This document shows positions 52,642 through 61,178 of a stretch of DNA of 61,811 nucleotides, one piece after another (positions within the stretch are counted from its first letter, which is position 1; each line of letters opens with the position of its first letter). The position numbers were made by a program, and so were the translations under genes. The notes beneath the pieces are model-generated. The model had not been told where the DNA came from, did not search any database, and was given only the letters and a program-made list of their open reading frames with translations. Source of the stretch: an uncultured Lachnospiraceae bacterium (lineage in GTDB: Bacteria; Bacillota; Clostridia; Lachnospirales; Lachnospiraceae); NCBI GenBank assembly GCA_947628955.1, contig CANRBX010000009.1, positions 1 to 61,811 of the forward strand, in the 5' to 3' direction.

Positions 52642-53007
52642 TTATCTCTTTGTTATATTGCAGACCACATATCCCATGGTGTCCCGGAAAAAGTCCACGA
52701 CCTCCGTCAGGGCGGACATCACATCCGAGATCTCGCCCGTGATGATCAGCGTCCCCGTAAAACGGTCTGCAAACCCCAGGTATACATTCCCGCTCTTAAC
52801 CGCAATGTCCGACGCGATCACCGCAGACTCCGGCGGAGTCATGTTCATGATCCCGATCGCGGAAGAACGGTAGTCCACCTGCGGATTCAGGCCAAGCTTC
52901 TGATATACGATCGGAGCAGGGCCGCCCATCACATGCGCGAACGTGATCTCCTTTCCGGCCACCGTCTCCTGCACAATTCTGATCTGTTCTTCATGATTAT
53001 CTGACAT
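52642..53007 (-). CDS. eutS: EutS-family BMC shell protein
   Basis: This 121-residue protein matches EutS along its length: IRIVQETVAGKEITFAHVMG, SAIGIMNMTPPESAVIASDIA, VYLGFADRFTGTLIITG and VVCNITKR. EutS is a minor shell hexamer of ethanolamine microcompartments. The start at 53007 was chosen from spacing to AAAGGG. It has its own promoter and leads the eutS-eutS-eutP transcript. Confidence 0.9.
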   Translation of the reverse strand: MSDNHEEQIRIVQETVAGKEITFAHVMGGPAPIVYQKLGLNPQVDYRSSAIGIMNMTPPESAVIASDIAVKSGNVYLGFADRFTGTLIITGEISDVMSALTEVVDFFRDTMGYVVCNITKR

Positions 53008-53037
53008 TTTCACAGACCCTTTCTCTAAGATAAATAA

Positions 53038-53066
53038 ATCATACTATTTTAAAATTTGCGTGTCAA
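53038..53066 (-). promoter_or_regulatory. Promoter of the eutS-eutS-eutP group
   Basis: TTGACA at 53061-53066, a 17-bp spacer and TATGAT at 53038-53043. Confidence 0.8.
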
Positions 53067-53077
53067 TACCATGTATT

Positions 53078-53665
53078 CTATTTCTGATCCTCCCGGAACA
53101 CGATTTCTCCGGTTTTCTCATCCATGCTCTCGATGATCGCCAGGGATTCCAGATGGATCCCCTTTCTGCGGATCATGTCGCCTCCGGACTGAAAGCCCTT
53201 CTCGATCGCGATCCCCGCGCCGACCAGCTCCGCCCCTGCTGCCTGTACCAGCTCCGCCAGGCCTTCCAGCGCATTTCCGTTTGCCAGAAAATCGTCGATC
53301 AGGAGCACCTTATCGCCGCTGCCCAGAAATTCCTTCGCCACAATGACGTCATACACCGTCCCGTGGGTGAACGACTCCACCTTCACCGTGTAGACGTCCC
53401 CGGCTATGTTCTTCGTCTTTGTCTTCTTGGCGAACACCACCGGAACCCCGAACTCCTCCGCGACGGCACAGGCGATCCCGATGCCGGAGGCCTCGATCGT
53501 CAGGATCTTGTTGACCCCTTCTCCCTCAAAACGTCTCTTGAACTCTCTTCCCATCTCCCGAAACAGCGCGGTGTCCATCTGATGATTCAGAAAGCTGTCC
53601 ACCTTCAGCACATTCCCTTCCCGCACTTTTCCGTCCCTGCGGATCCTGTCCTTCAACAACTGCAT
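53078..53665 (-). CDS. xpt: Xanthine phosphoribosyltransferase
   Basis: This 195-residue salvage enzyme converts xanthine to XMP. It has [25 protein letters not shown], the PRPP motif [14 protein letters not shown] and [11 protein letters not shown]. In many Firmicutes xpt lies behind a purine riboswitch; none is visible here, and the region upstream is a tandem repeat array. No pbuX-type permease is adjacent. Confidence 0.97.
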   Translation of the reverse strand: MQLLKDRIRRDGKVREGNVLKVDSFLNHQMDTALFREMGREFKRRFEGEGVNKILTIEASGIGIACAVAEEFGVPVVFAKKTKTKNIAGDVYTVKVESFTHGTVYDVIVAKEFLGSGDKVLLIDDFLANGNALEGLAELVQAAGAELVGAGIAIEKGFQSGGDMIRRKGIHLESLAIIESMDEKTGEIVFREDQK

Positions 53666-53720
53666 GGCTGCTTCCTCCGTCCTGTAATTTTTCTCCCTCC
53701 CTGATGTTCCGGAAATTCTT

Positions 53721-53960
53721 TTGCCTCTGGCACTCTCCTTGCCTCAGAGCACCGAAAAACCCTTTGCCCTCCGGCTCTCTCCAGCCTCTGAGCGCCGAAA
53801 TCTCTTTTCCTCTCTGGCACTCTTACTCTCTGGCACTCCTGCCTCAGAGCACCGAAATCTCTTTACTCTCCGGCTCTCTCCTGGCTCAAAGCACCGAAAT
53901 CTCTTTACTCTCCGGCTCTCTCCTGCTTCAGAGCACCGAAAACCCTTTCGCCCTCAGGCA
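53721..53960 (-). repeat. ~42-bp tandem repeats grown from the 3' end of the ACT gene
   Basis: Five to six units on the minus strand follow the form GAGAGAGCCGGAGAGTAAAG + AGATTTCGGTGCTCTGA. The first is the coding end of the ACT gene itself (GAGTGCCTGAGGGCGAAAGG, then GTTTTCGGTGCTCTGA), with stop codon included. Later units keep the TTTCGGTGCT core. The array ends near the xpt start. Confidence 0.88.
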
Positions 53961-54332
53961 CTCTTCTACCTCGACCGTATCCTCGACGTGCATGACCATG
54001 ATCGGGCTGGCCTTGTCACGGTCAAAGGAAAGATACAGGTAGTCCACGCTGATATTGCTCTCATCGAGCGCACTGAGCAGGTGGTTCAGCGCGCCGACAC
54101 GGTCCTCACACTCTATGCCCAGAACATCCGTCATTTTGCAGATATACCCGGCATCCTCCAGAACCTGAAGCGCGCGCGGCGGATCGTTCACCAGCATGCG
54201 CACGATCCCGTACTCCGCGCTGTCGTTGGTGACAGAGCCCAGAATATTGATGTCATTGCGCGCCAGAATATCCGTGATCCTGTGCATGGCCCCCTTCTGA
54301 TTTTCTGCAAAAATTGCAATCTGGTCTAACAT
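53928..54332 (-). CDS. Tandem ACT-domain protein
   Basis: This 134-residue protein consists of two ACT domains: LDQIAIFAENQKGAMHRITD with NDINILGSVTN, then KMTDVLGIECEDRVGALNHL with NISVDYLYLSF. ACT domains bind amino acids and regulate enzymes or act as free sensors. The start at 54332 follows GGGAGG; the frame further upstream is not conserved. The C-terminus ends ECLRAKGFSVL, whose codons are repeated after the stop. Its ligand is not known. Confidence 0.9.
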   Translation of the reverse strand: MLDQIAIFAENQKGAMHRITDILARNDINILGSVTNDSAEYGIVRMLVNDPPRALQVLEDAGYICKMTDVLGIECEDRVGALNHLLSALDESNISVDYLYLSFDRDKASPIMVMHVEDTVEVEECLRAKGFSVL

Positions 54333-54426
54333 ATATGCATCCTCCCGGTTATACTGATTTGTCAATGCACCTATTATAGTGTATCTGCGGCAAATTTGCC
54401 ACAGAAAATTTAGCATATCTGTCCTT

Positions 54427-55932
54427 TTATATCTTTTTCCTGAGGACGTCCAGGATCGTCAGCCGTTCTGCGGGGATCTTTTTCCCGGCCGCGTTCAGGG
54501 TGCCGGCCGCGATCGTCTTGTTCGCGCCGTGGTAATCGCTGCCGCCCGAGATCAGCATGCCGTGCTTCTCTGCCTGCCCTGCCAGCCAGGCGCACTGTTC
54601 CATCGTGTATCTGGAGTAGTAGCACTCCAGGCCCCTCAGCCCGAAGGACAGCAGTTCCTCCAGCATGCGCGCAAATGTATCCCTGTCCGTCTCTGATTCG
54701 CCCTCGCCGCCAAGGGGATGCGCCCAGACCGGGAGGCCTCCCGACTCCAGGATCGCCCCGACCGCAGTCCGGGCCGGGATGCGGCTCTCCCCCGTCCGGC
54801 ACCGGTCAAGCGTGTTCCGGATGGCCTCGTCCTTACCGGCGGCATAGCCGTATTTCACCATCAGATTGGCCAGATGCGGCTTGCCCGCGGCCGGGACCCT
54901 GCGCAGCCGCTCAAGCTCTTCCTCCGGAAAACAGACGCCGCATTCCTCGCGCAGAAAGGTGATCCGCGTCTCCAGCTTCGCTCTGCGCAGCCGCTCGCCC
55001 TCCCCAAGCGCGGCCCGGAAAGCCGGCGATGCAAAATCGCAGCCATAGCCAAGGATATGGCATTTCCCGGACGCCATCCTGCAGGAAAACTCGATCCCCG
55101 GGATGAAGAAAATTCCCTCCGGGGGCTGTGCGCGCAGCTGCTCCGCCCCGTCCACCGTGTCGTGATCCGTCAGCGCAAAGACGCGGATCCCCACATCCCG
55201 CAGCCTTCCGGCGAGCTGATCCGGGGAATCCGTCCCGTCTGAAGCTGTGCTGTGCATGTGGAGATCGGCGTCGGACACCGCTCTTTCCGGGCCGCCGGGC
55301 GCTTCGCCGGACGCCCCGCGCGGAAGCTTTTTGGGTATCCCGAGGATGCCTCCCCTGTTCTCCACCGTGTATATCTCGCAGTTTCCTATGTACCTGGACC
55401 AGTAGCTCCCGCCGGAATCCGGAGTCAGGTACTCCAGGAGCCCCTTCATCGCGATCGCGTGCGTGGAAATCAGGATATTTCCGCTCTGATTCCGGATCTC
55501 CTCCAGAAAGGCCCCGGCCCTGTCCACGACAGAGGAAAGCTGCTCCATCCCCTTCGGCGCCGGATTATGCACAAAGTCGCTGAAAAATTCGAGGATCTCC
55601 GGCGGCGGATTTCTCAGATCCGTACCCTCGTACGGGCCGTAATCCATCTCGATCAGCCTGTCGTCGATCCGGATATCCGCGCCCGGAGCCGCAAGCTCCG
55701 CCGTCTGCACCGCCCGCACCAGCGGGCTGGAATAGACCTGCGAGAAGGTGATCCCGTGTTCCCGCAGCCAGCTGCCGGCCTCCTGCGCCTGACGCATGCC
55801 GTTCTCATTCAGCGGGGAATCGCTTCTCCCCTGCAGCGCGCTCGCATGGTTCAGCCTGGTCTGTCCGTGCCGGATAATATAGATCGTGCCCCCGGCGGGG
55901 ACATTCCCCGCGCAGTTATCGCCGGCTCCCAT
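54427..55932 (-). CDS. Histidine phosphatase-PHP phosphoesterase fusion
   Basis: This 501-residue protein joins two hydrolase domains. Residues about 15-200 are a phosphoglycerate-mutase-like histidine phosphatase with IYIIRHGQTRLN, YSSPLVRAVQTAEL and the second His in STHAIAM. Residues about 230-495 are a PHP domain with metal motifs DLHMHSTASDG, TDHDTVDG, IPGIEFSC, WAHPLGG and GGSDYHG. PHP proteins of this kind include nucleoside 3',5'-bisphosphate phosphatases. The ATG at 55932 follows the stop of the upstream remnant by one base. The fusion suggests two steps on one phosphorylated substrate, but none can be named. Confidence 0.9.
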   Translation of the reverse strand: MGAGDNCAGNVPAGGTIYIIRHGQTRLNHASALQGRSDSPLNENGMRQAQEAGSWLREHGITFSQVYSSPLVRAVQTAELAAPGADIRIDDRLIEMDYGPYEGTDLRNPPPEILEFFSDFVHNPAPKGMEQLSSVVDRAGAFLEEIRNQSGNILISTHAIAMKGLLEYLTPDSGGSYWSRYIGNCEIYTVENRGGILGIPKKLPRGASGEAPGGPERAVSDADLHMHSTASDGTDSPDQLAGRLRDVGIRVFALTDHDTVDGAEQLRAQPPEGIFFIPGIEFSCRMASGKCHILGYGCDFASPAFRAALGEGERLRRAKLETRITFLREECGVCFPEEELERLRRVPAAGKPHLANLMVKYGYAAGKDEAIRNTLDRCRTGESRIPARTAVGAILESGGLPVWAHPLGGEGESETDRDTFARMLEELLSFGLRGLECYYSRYTMEQCAWLAGQAEKHGMLISGGSDYHGANKTIAAGTLNAAGKKIPAERLTILDVLRKKI

Positions 55933-55933
55933 C

Positions 55934-56206
55934 TCAGGCCCCCATTTTCCGGGCAAAGTCCGCCATGGCCTCGGAGATCTTAATCTGCTGCGGACAGACC
56001 TTTTCGCAGGAACGGCAGCCGATGCAGGCAGACGGATGCTTTTCCTCCGGGACAGCCATCAGCGCCATCGGGGCGATAAAGCCGCCTCCCGTGAAGCTGT
56101 GCTCGTTGTACAGATCCAGAAGCCTGGGGATATCCAGTCCCGGCAGGCGCATGGCGCCCATGCCGAGGGCAGACAGCTTCAGATCCTGAAAATTCCGGTA
56201 AATCAT
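55934..56206 (-). pseudogene. Aldo/keto reductase with large in-frame internal deletion
   Basis: The 90-codon frame begins like a 4Fe-4S-type aldo/keto reductase (MIYRNFQDLKLSALGMGAMRLP) and jumps directly to the family's C-terminal region (GLDIPRLLDLYNEH, then ACIGCRSCEKVCPQQIKISE). Full-length relatives have roughly 370 residues; the TIM barrel and first Cys cluster are gone. The ribosome-binding site (AAGGAGG), start, frame and stop are intact, so a small ferredoxin-like product could still be made. Enzyme activity is impossible. It is one base upstream of the phosphatase-PHP gene and may serve only for coupled translation. Confidence 0.8.
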
Positions 56207-56336
56207 AACAGGCTCATCCTCCTTTGGTTTCAGATAATGTTATTTCTGGATACTCGATGGCATACCTAATTACAATCGTTACAGTTTAAATCATCGAACC
56301 CGGCCGATTTTCTCTGCCGGCACATTTACCCGGGCA

Positions 56337-56738
56337 TTATCCGGGCATATCGTATTTTTTCATCGTCTCTGCAGAGCGGTATTCGTGCTTTTCGTAATAG
56401 CCGATCAGTCTTCCATCCTCCCGCAGCGCCACCATGTAAATATCCTTGTTCTGCTTTTCATTGTGAGATGTGTACACGATGTTGTGGCTCTCGTCCGCGG
56501 CGAACCAGTCCGTCACCCGCTTTATCTTTTCCGCAGATTCCGGGTTATGGCACGCCAGCAGGCTTCTCCCGATCAGCTCCTCTCCGCCCCGCTTTGCATA
56601 ATTTTCTATCGCCGCCGGATTCATGTAAATGATCTCATGCTCCAGATTGCAGATGACAACCGGGCTGCGGTCCTGATCGACAATACTCCTGTAAAAGCTG
56701 CCGTAAGATCTGAATTTTTCCTGATTTTCCTTCTCCAT
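56337..56738 (-). CDS. PAS-domain protein
   Basis: This 133-residue protein is essentially one PAS domain: FYRSIVDQDRSPVVICNLEH, IIYMNPAAIENYAKRGG, and a C-terminal strand set MVALREDGRLIGYYEKHEY. No output domain follows. Free PAS proteins like this are common in gut Clostridia and may bind a small molecule or heme, but no ligand is evident. It is a single gene. Confidence 0.85.
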   Translation of the reverse strand: MEKENQEKFRSYGSFYRSIVDQDRSPVVICNLEHEIIYMNPAAIENYAKRGGEELIGRSLLACHNPESAEKIKRVTDWFAADESHNIVYTSHNEKQNKDIYMVALREDGRLIGYYEKHEYRSAETMKKYDMPG

Positions 56739-56848
56739 GATATTTTCACTCCTTATCTGTCCGCCTGACGGTTTGATCCTTCTGTTAAAAGCTGTTTTTT
56801 ATCAGCCACTGCTCGGCAGCGCGGATTTGCGGCGCGCAGGCGCGCCTT

Positions 56849-56879
56849 TTATCGGAATCTGCTTCGCGCATTCCGATAA
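56849..56879. repeat. 10-bp perfect inverted repeat in non-coding DNA
   Basis: TTATCGGAAT/ATTCCGATAA across an 11-base GC-rich loop. The 250-bp stretch 56739-56989 between the PAS gene and the AAA gene otherwise shows nothing. Confidence 0.6.
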
Positions 56880-56989
56880 GATACATTATAAGCCGGTTTT
56901 CCAGTATAATCAAATAGTCATTTTCTATGAGTTTCCATGCCATAGCTGAATGGAAATTTCAAAAAAAGGGAAGCAGTTCTCCGATCATT

Positions 56990-58243
56990 TTATATTTCAA
57001 GACTGTTTTCATTAAGGAGAAAGTCAAATACACCCATAACCAATATCCCATCTTCGCTGTACAATGGGGCGAGGGCATCTTTTGTGATGATGATCTTTTT
57101 GAATCCATCCTGGGTCAGCAGCAGAGACCGCTGTTCCTGTTTTCTCTTGTTCTCATCAGGGAGAGCCAATGCCGACTGGATGTAATACCTCTTTGATCCT
57201 TTGTTGCAGACAAAGTCGATTTCCCTCTGTTTGCGGATCTTCTTTCCTGCTTTATCTACCTCATTTGTTATCACGACACCGACATCGACATTAAAGCCTC
57301 TGACTTTTAATTCGTTGAAAATGATATTCTCCATGGCGTGCGTTTCTTCAGCCTGCCGGAAGTTTAATCTGGCATTCCGAAGGCCCATATCAGTAAAATA
57401 ATATTTTAATGGGGTATCTATATACTTTTTTCCTTTAATGTCATATCTGTATGCGCTGTCAATCAGGAACGAATCCTCAAAATATTCGATATACTTCTTA
57501 ATCGTATTCGGACTTATCTTCTTGTTCTTTACGCTCTTAAATGTATCAGAAAGCTTGCTTGGATTTGTAAGCGACCCTATGGCTGATGAGAGAATGTTAA
57601 GCAATTCTTCCAGTTCAGACTTGTTTCTCACCTTATTTCTGCCAACGATATCTGAAATATAGGTTTCTTCAAAGAGGTTTTTCAGAAAATCCACTTTTTG
57701 TTCTGATGCAGAGAATTCGAGAACTAACGGAATCCCGCCATAAAGGACATACTCTTTCCATCCTGTCTCCTTATCGCCAGGATACACACTCATGAATTCC
57801 CTGAATGTGAGCGGATACATATGGACTTCATCTCCCCGCCCTCTGAATTCGGTTATAATATCCTTTGAGAGGAATTTCGCATTGCTTCCGGTTACATAAA
57901 CATCCACGTTTTTCATCCGTGCCAGACTATTCAGCACAGCTTCAAAATCCCCCAACAGCTGTACTTCATCCAAAAGGACATAATACGGTTCCTTATCTTT
58001 AATCCGAGCTTTAACATGAGGGAAAAAGACTTTTGGGTCCCGATATTCTATATTCTCGTACAGATCGAACGCCATCTCAATAATATGGTCATCTGGAATA
58101 CCCTCCGACGCCAGATGGTCCCGGAATAAATTGAACAAAAGATATGACTTTCCACATCTTCGAATTCCAGTGATAACTTTGATCAATCTATTATGTTTTT
58201 GGGAAATCAGCTTATTCAAATAAGTATCTCTGCGGATCTCCAT
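56990..58243 (-). CDS. AAA ATPase with DUF4143 domain
   Basis: This 417-residue protein has an N-terminal AAA_14-type ATPase (Walker A GIRRCGKSYLL, Walker B YYVLLDEVQLL) and a C-terminal DUF4143 domain with a nuclease-like core (IIFNELKVRGFNVDVGVV, then QREIDFVC). These proteins are frequent in Bacteria and Archaea, often several per genome, in variable regions; the cellular role is unclear. The base composition is AT-richer than the rest of the window. It starts the accessory block that runs to the right edge. Confidence 0.93.
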   Translation of the reverse strand: MEIRRDTYLNKLISQKHNRLIKVITGIRRCGKSYLLFNLFRDHLASEGIPDDHIIEMAFDLYENIEYRDPKVFFPHVKARIKDKEPYYVLLDEVQLLGDFEAVLNSLARMKNVDVYVTGSNAKFLSKDIITEFRGRGDEVHMYPLTFREFMSVYPGDKETGWKEYVLYGGIPLVLEFSASEQKVDFLKNLFEETYISDIVGRNKVRNKSELEELLNILSSAIGSLTNPSKLSDTFKSVKNKKISPNTIKKYIEYFEDSFLIDSAYRYDIKGKKYIDTPLKYYFTDMGLRNARLNFRQAEETHAMENIIFNELKVRGFNVDVGVVITNEVDKAGKKIRKQREIDFVCNKGSKRYYIQSALALPDENKRKQEQRSLLLTQDGFKKIIITKDALAPLYSEDGILVMGVFDFLLNENSLEI

Positions 58244-58363
58244 TTCACACCTCCCGTCTATTGCAGCTTTCTATTTCAATTTGATGCGGAATTCCGCATT
58301 TTTCTTCAATAATATTATATGGCATTTCTTCAGTCAGGGCAATACCATTCTGTGCCCTCCCGA

Positions 58364-58867
58364 TCAGGTCAGTTTCCTTTCCGCCACCAATTTAGTCCAT
58401 CCGTTGACATCAGCCTCCGAGATTACCTCAAAACCGTTCTTCTTCCAGAAATGTGCGGACTGAGGGTTCCCTTTATCTATCGCAAGCCGGACCGATGTTT
58501 TCCCTGTGCTCCGCAAATAATTTACAACCTCATCAATGATAGCCGTGCCAATCTGCCTGCCCTGATACTGAGGATTTATCATAAAAAAACCAATGTATGC
58601 AGTTTCCGCCTTCGGATACCCGTCAATCAGATCCATAATAGCCACCATCTGCCGGTCATCAAAGAATCCAAGATAGTATTTTGCAGACAGATCAATCCCA
58701 GGCGGAACAGCCTGCATATCATCAAGAATGTTTTCTCTGGTCGGACGTGCCTCGGTATATTTGTAAAAGATTGTATTCTGCTCACAGATTTCCCTGATCA
58801 TATCTACATCGGACTGTCCCAGGATACGAACCGAGCAGCATCTGCTGAGCTTTGAAATATCTATCAT
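58364..58867 (-). CDS. GNAT-family acetyltransferase
   Basis: This 167-residue protein has the GNAT fold with the acetyl-CoA loop QYQGRQIGTAII and the strands AYIGFFMINP and VRLAIDKGNPQSAHFWKKNGF. It acetylates an unknown amine substrate. The ATG overlaps the stop of the short upstream frame as ATGA, which suggests coupled translation. Confidence 0.9.
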   Translation of the reverse strand: MIDISKLSRCCSVRILGQSDVDMIREICEQNTIFYKYTEARPTRENILDDMQAVPPGIDLSAKYYLGFFDDRQMVAIMDLIDGYPKAETAYIGFFMINPQYQGRQIGTAIIDEVVNYLRSTGKTSVRLAIDKGNPQSAHFWKKNGFEVISEADVNGWTKLVAERKLT

Positions 58868-59001
58868 AATGTATACAGCTCCCCTATAAAATACTGTTCC
58901 TGAAAATTGATGGCATCCTTGGGGGCGATCGCATTGTAGATTGCCACACGAATGGCCTCTCTGGCAATAAGGATATTCTTCGATATTTCTATCATGTTCA
59001 T
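58864..59001 (-). CDS. Short protein of unknown function coupled to the GNAT gene
   Basis: This 45-residue frame begins MNMIEISKNILIAREAIRVA and ends QYFIGELYTL. It ends in an ATGA overlap with the acetyltransferase start, which argues for translation. The ribosome-binding site is weak. It could be a small regulator or the C-terminal remnant of a larger protein; its amphipathic helix (AREAIRVAIYNAI) is all that can be said. Confidence 0.45.
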   Translation of the reverse strand: MNMIEISKNILIAREAIRVAIYNAIAPKDAINFQEQYFIGELYTL

Positions 59002-59395
59002 AGCTGATTTTTGCTTTCAGCTACATCAGATAAATCAATCACTTTACTGGCATTTACCAGAAGCGATTCTCCCTTTTTCGTCAAGCTTTCCGACAGACAT
59101 TTGTACCGATGTTCTAATTAAACGTACCGAACTCGATACGTTTAACGCTATAGAAATATGAAACTCTTTCACAGCATCCGGACGGCGAACACCATAACGC
59201 TGTCTGGAACAATGAGGGAGGCGGCTGTGCGGCCCTGCTGATCTCCTTTCTGTCCGGGCAGGCCGCCGATCTGGCATGCAGCTGTGGGGAATATGTATTA
59301 CTTTTTGGGAGCGAAGCAGTTGCGGGAGAAAAAAGTCCTTTCATGGGGGCATCGAAAAAACAGTTTTCACAAGTTTCAAACGCAACAACTTTATT
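59002..59395. other. Non-coding or decayed region
   Basis: No convincing gene lies between the short frame and the AIPR gene. A plus-strand frame of about 60 codons (containing CAALLISFLSGQAADLAC) has protein-like residues but no start signal and may be decay of a former gene. Confidence 0.4.
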
Positions 59396-61144
59396 TTAGT
59401 CTGCACTCCAGCGAGATTCAAAATCATCATTTGACATTTTGAGACCCGTATTCAGCTTGTCGAGTATATCCTTCCCACCGGGTGTCATTCTCACAGTCAT
59501 CAGATACTGCTTTACGGCAGTACGGATATCACGTAAGGAGGCTTTTGCCTTAGCCCAGTTCGGAGGGCTGAACACTTTGTTGTTCTGGCCTGCATCATCA
59601 AATGCAATTTCAAATCCCATATTCAAACACTGACCGGCGAGTTCAATAACCGTGCCGAGGAGGTCGTTGTCCCTGAGCTTCTGCATTGCTACTGCCGGAT
59701 TCGGAACAAGATCCTGCATCTTATTGATCTCGCAGAACAAAACAGAAACAGCGAAAAGATGATGGTACGAAACGTATGCCTTAAGAGCTACCAAGGCCTC
59801 GTTCAATCCAAGCGGATTATCATTGCCCCAATTTTTATAAACCTCTTTATAGAGATCAGAAAGTGCCTGAACATTTTCAGGACTATATTCCCTATGGAAC
59901 AGCTGCTCGAAATACTTATCGAATATTCTGCTCTCGCTGTAGGAAATGGTAGGTCTCTGGGAATGCCATGCGATTAGTTGTTTGCCGAGCGATGTCAGAT
60001 CCACGACATGCGCCGTGTTGTATTTAACCGGATCAGCATTCTCTCCGCGTTTTGTAATGAAGTATCCGTCGGTAAAGTGTTGTTCGTAAGCCTTCTTCAT
60101 TGCAAGAACGTATTTGTCATTGCTCCTCAAGTCACGAGCTTTTACAGCACTCTGAGAGTTAGTGCATGTGCTGATTTCATCTGCACGCTCTGCATTGCTG
60201 ATCTCATAGAAGCGGAACATTATATAAGCGTCGCTGACATTGCGGACGGATTCACTGCAATTAAAGATCGTACTCAGGGATTGGCAGCCATTCACCACGT
60301 TTAATTCCTTTACGCTCATGGTTCCGTTGACAATTTTGATAGACGAGCAAATTGCTGTTATTCCATTGTGAAGGAAAAAGAACTCCTCCGGATTATTCCG
60401 CAGTGTACGGGCGATCCCCTTATTAACCTTATTCCCGCTACCGAGAGACTGACGTACATTTTTTCTGAAAAGCGTCCCGTCCTTGATGCCGGGAATCTTT
60501 ATACACTCCTTCAATGGAATGGCTGCGATAACAGCTCTGGTCGCGCCGATCTGCATCTCCATATACTTTCCCTGCTCAATGAAAAACTCATAATTGATAT
60601 ATGGACGATTTCGATTCAGTGCTTCGTCATATCGAGCCTGAAGAGTTTCATTGTCAACAAGCACAAGATTCGCACTCAAAGTTTCGCTCTCCGCAAGCTC
60701 CGCCTGAAAAGCAGTCAGATCGGCCTTAGCAGAATCCGTCAAACCTGATGTAGTAATCAGTTCAAAACAAACCTCATAGTCATCCTCTAAGGCTGTAGCA
60801 ATTTCACTGATTTTTGCCTGCAGCTTTTCATTAGCCGCCTCCTGCAACTTTGCAAGATTCTTAATTTGAATCCACGACGATGTTACCTCACGAAGAGGTT
60901 CTGCATCCACAGTGTCGCCTTTGTAAAACTTTCCCTGAATGATGTAGATCGTCGAAGACTGGTCATCAATATAAACCGCATCAATCTGCTTGTCACCGGC
61001 TCCATCGGTTATGCAGGCCCTGGCCTCAAAAGTATCAAGGTTATGAATATTACGAAGATACCAGGCGACAAACCGCTGCCCATCGTTGGGATAGTTCTTC
61101 ACATAGTATTCCTGCGCTATGTCCTTCTTTATTTTCTCGTACAT
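59396..61144 (-). CDS. AIPR-family abortive infection protein
   Basis: This 582-residue protein matches the AIPR family linked to phage resistance. The N-terminal part has a nuclease-like core: DGAGDKQIDAVYIDD, then TIYIIQGKFYKG, a PD-(D/E)XK pattern with Gln in place of Glu. The central AIPR part has NPEEFFFLHNGITAICSS, LNVVNGCQSLSTIF and STCTNSQSAVKARDLRSND. Family members are found in defence islands and with restriction systems. It lies 34 bp after the Mrr gene, so the two are probably one operon. Confidence 0.9.
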   Translation of the reverse strand: MYEKIKKDIAQEYYVKNYPNDGQRFVAWYLRNIHNLDTFEARACITDGAGDKQIDAVYIDDQSSTIYIIQGKFYKGDTVDAEPLREVTSSWIQIKNLAKLQEAANEKLQAKISEIATALEDDYEVCFELITTSGLTDSAKADLTAFQAELAESETLSANLVLVDNETLQARYDEALNRNRPYINYEFFIEQGKYMEMQIGATRAVIAAIPLKECIKIPGIKDGTLFRKNVRQSLGSGNKVNKGIARTLRNNPEEFFFLHNGITAICSSIKIVNGTMSVKELNVVNGCQSLSTIFNCSESVRNVSDAYIMFRFYEISNAERADEISTCTNSQSAVKARDLRSNDKYVLAMKKAYEQHFTDGYFITKRGENADPVKYNTAHVVDLTSLGKQLIAWHSQRPTISYSESRIFDKYFEQLFHREYSPENVQALSDLYKEVYKNWGNDNPLGLNEALVALKAYVSYHHLFAVSVLFCEINKMQDLVPNPAVAMQKLRDNDLLGTVIELAGQCLNMGFEIAFDDAGQNNKVFSPPNWAKAKASLRDIRTAVKQYLMTVRMTPGGKDILDKLNTGLKMSNDDFESRWSAD

Positions 61145-61178
61145 AATATTCCTCCGATTTATTGTCTATGCGAGAACG

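Noticed and set aside
53666-53960. Purine riboswitch upstream of xpt
   Set aside because: No purine aptamer core (the paired loop motifs) is visible; the region is the ACT-derived array.
53704-54042. Plus-strand frames over the ACT repeat array
   Set aside because: Complement of a 42-bp array; no support as coding.
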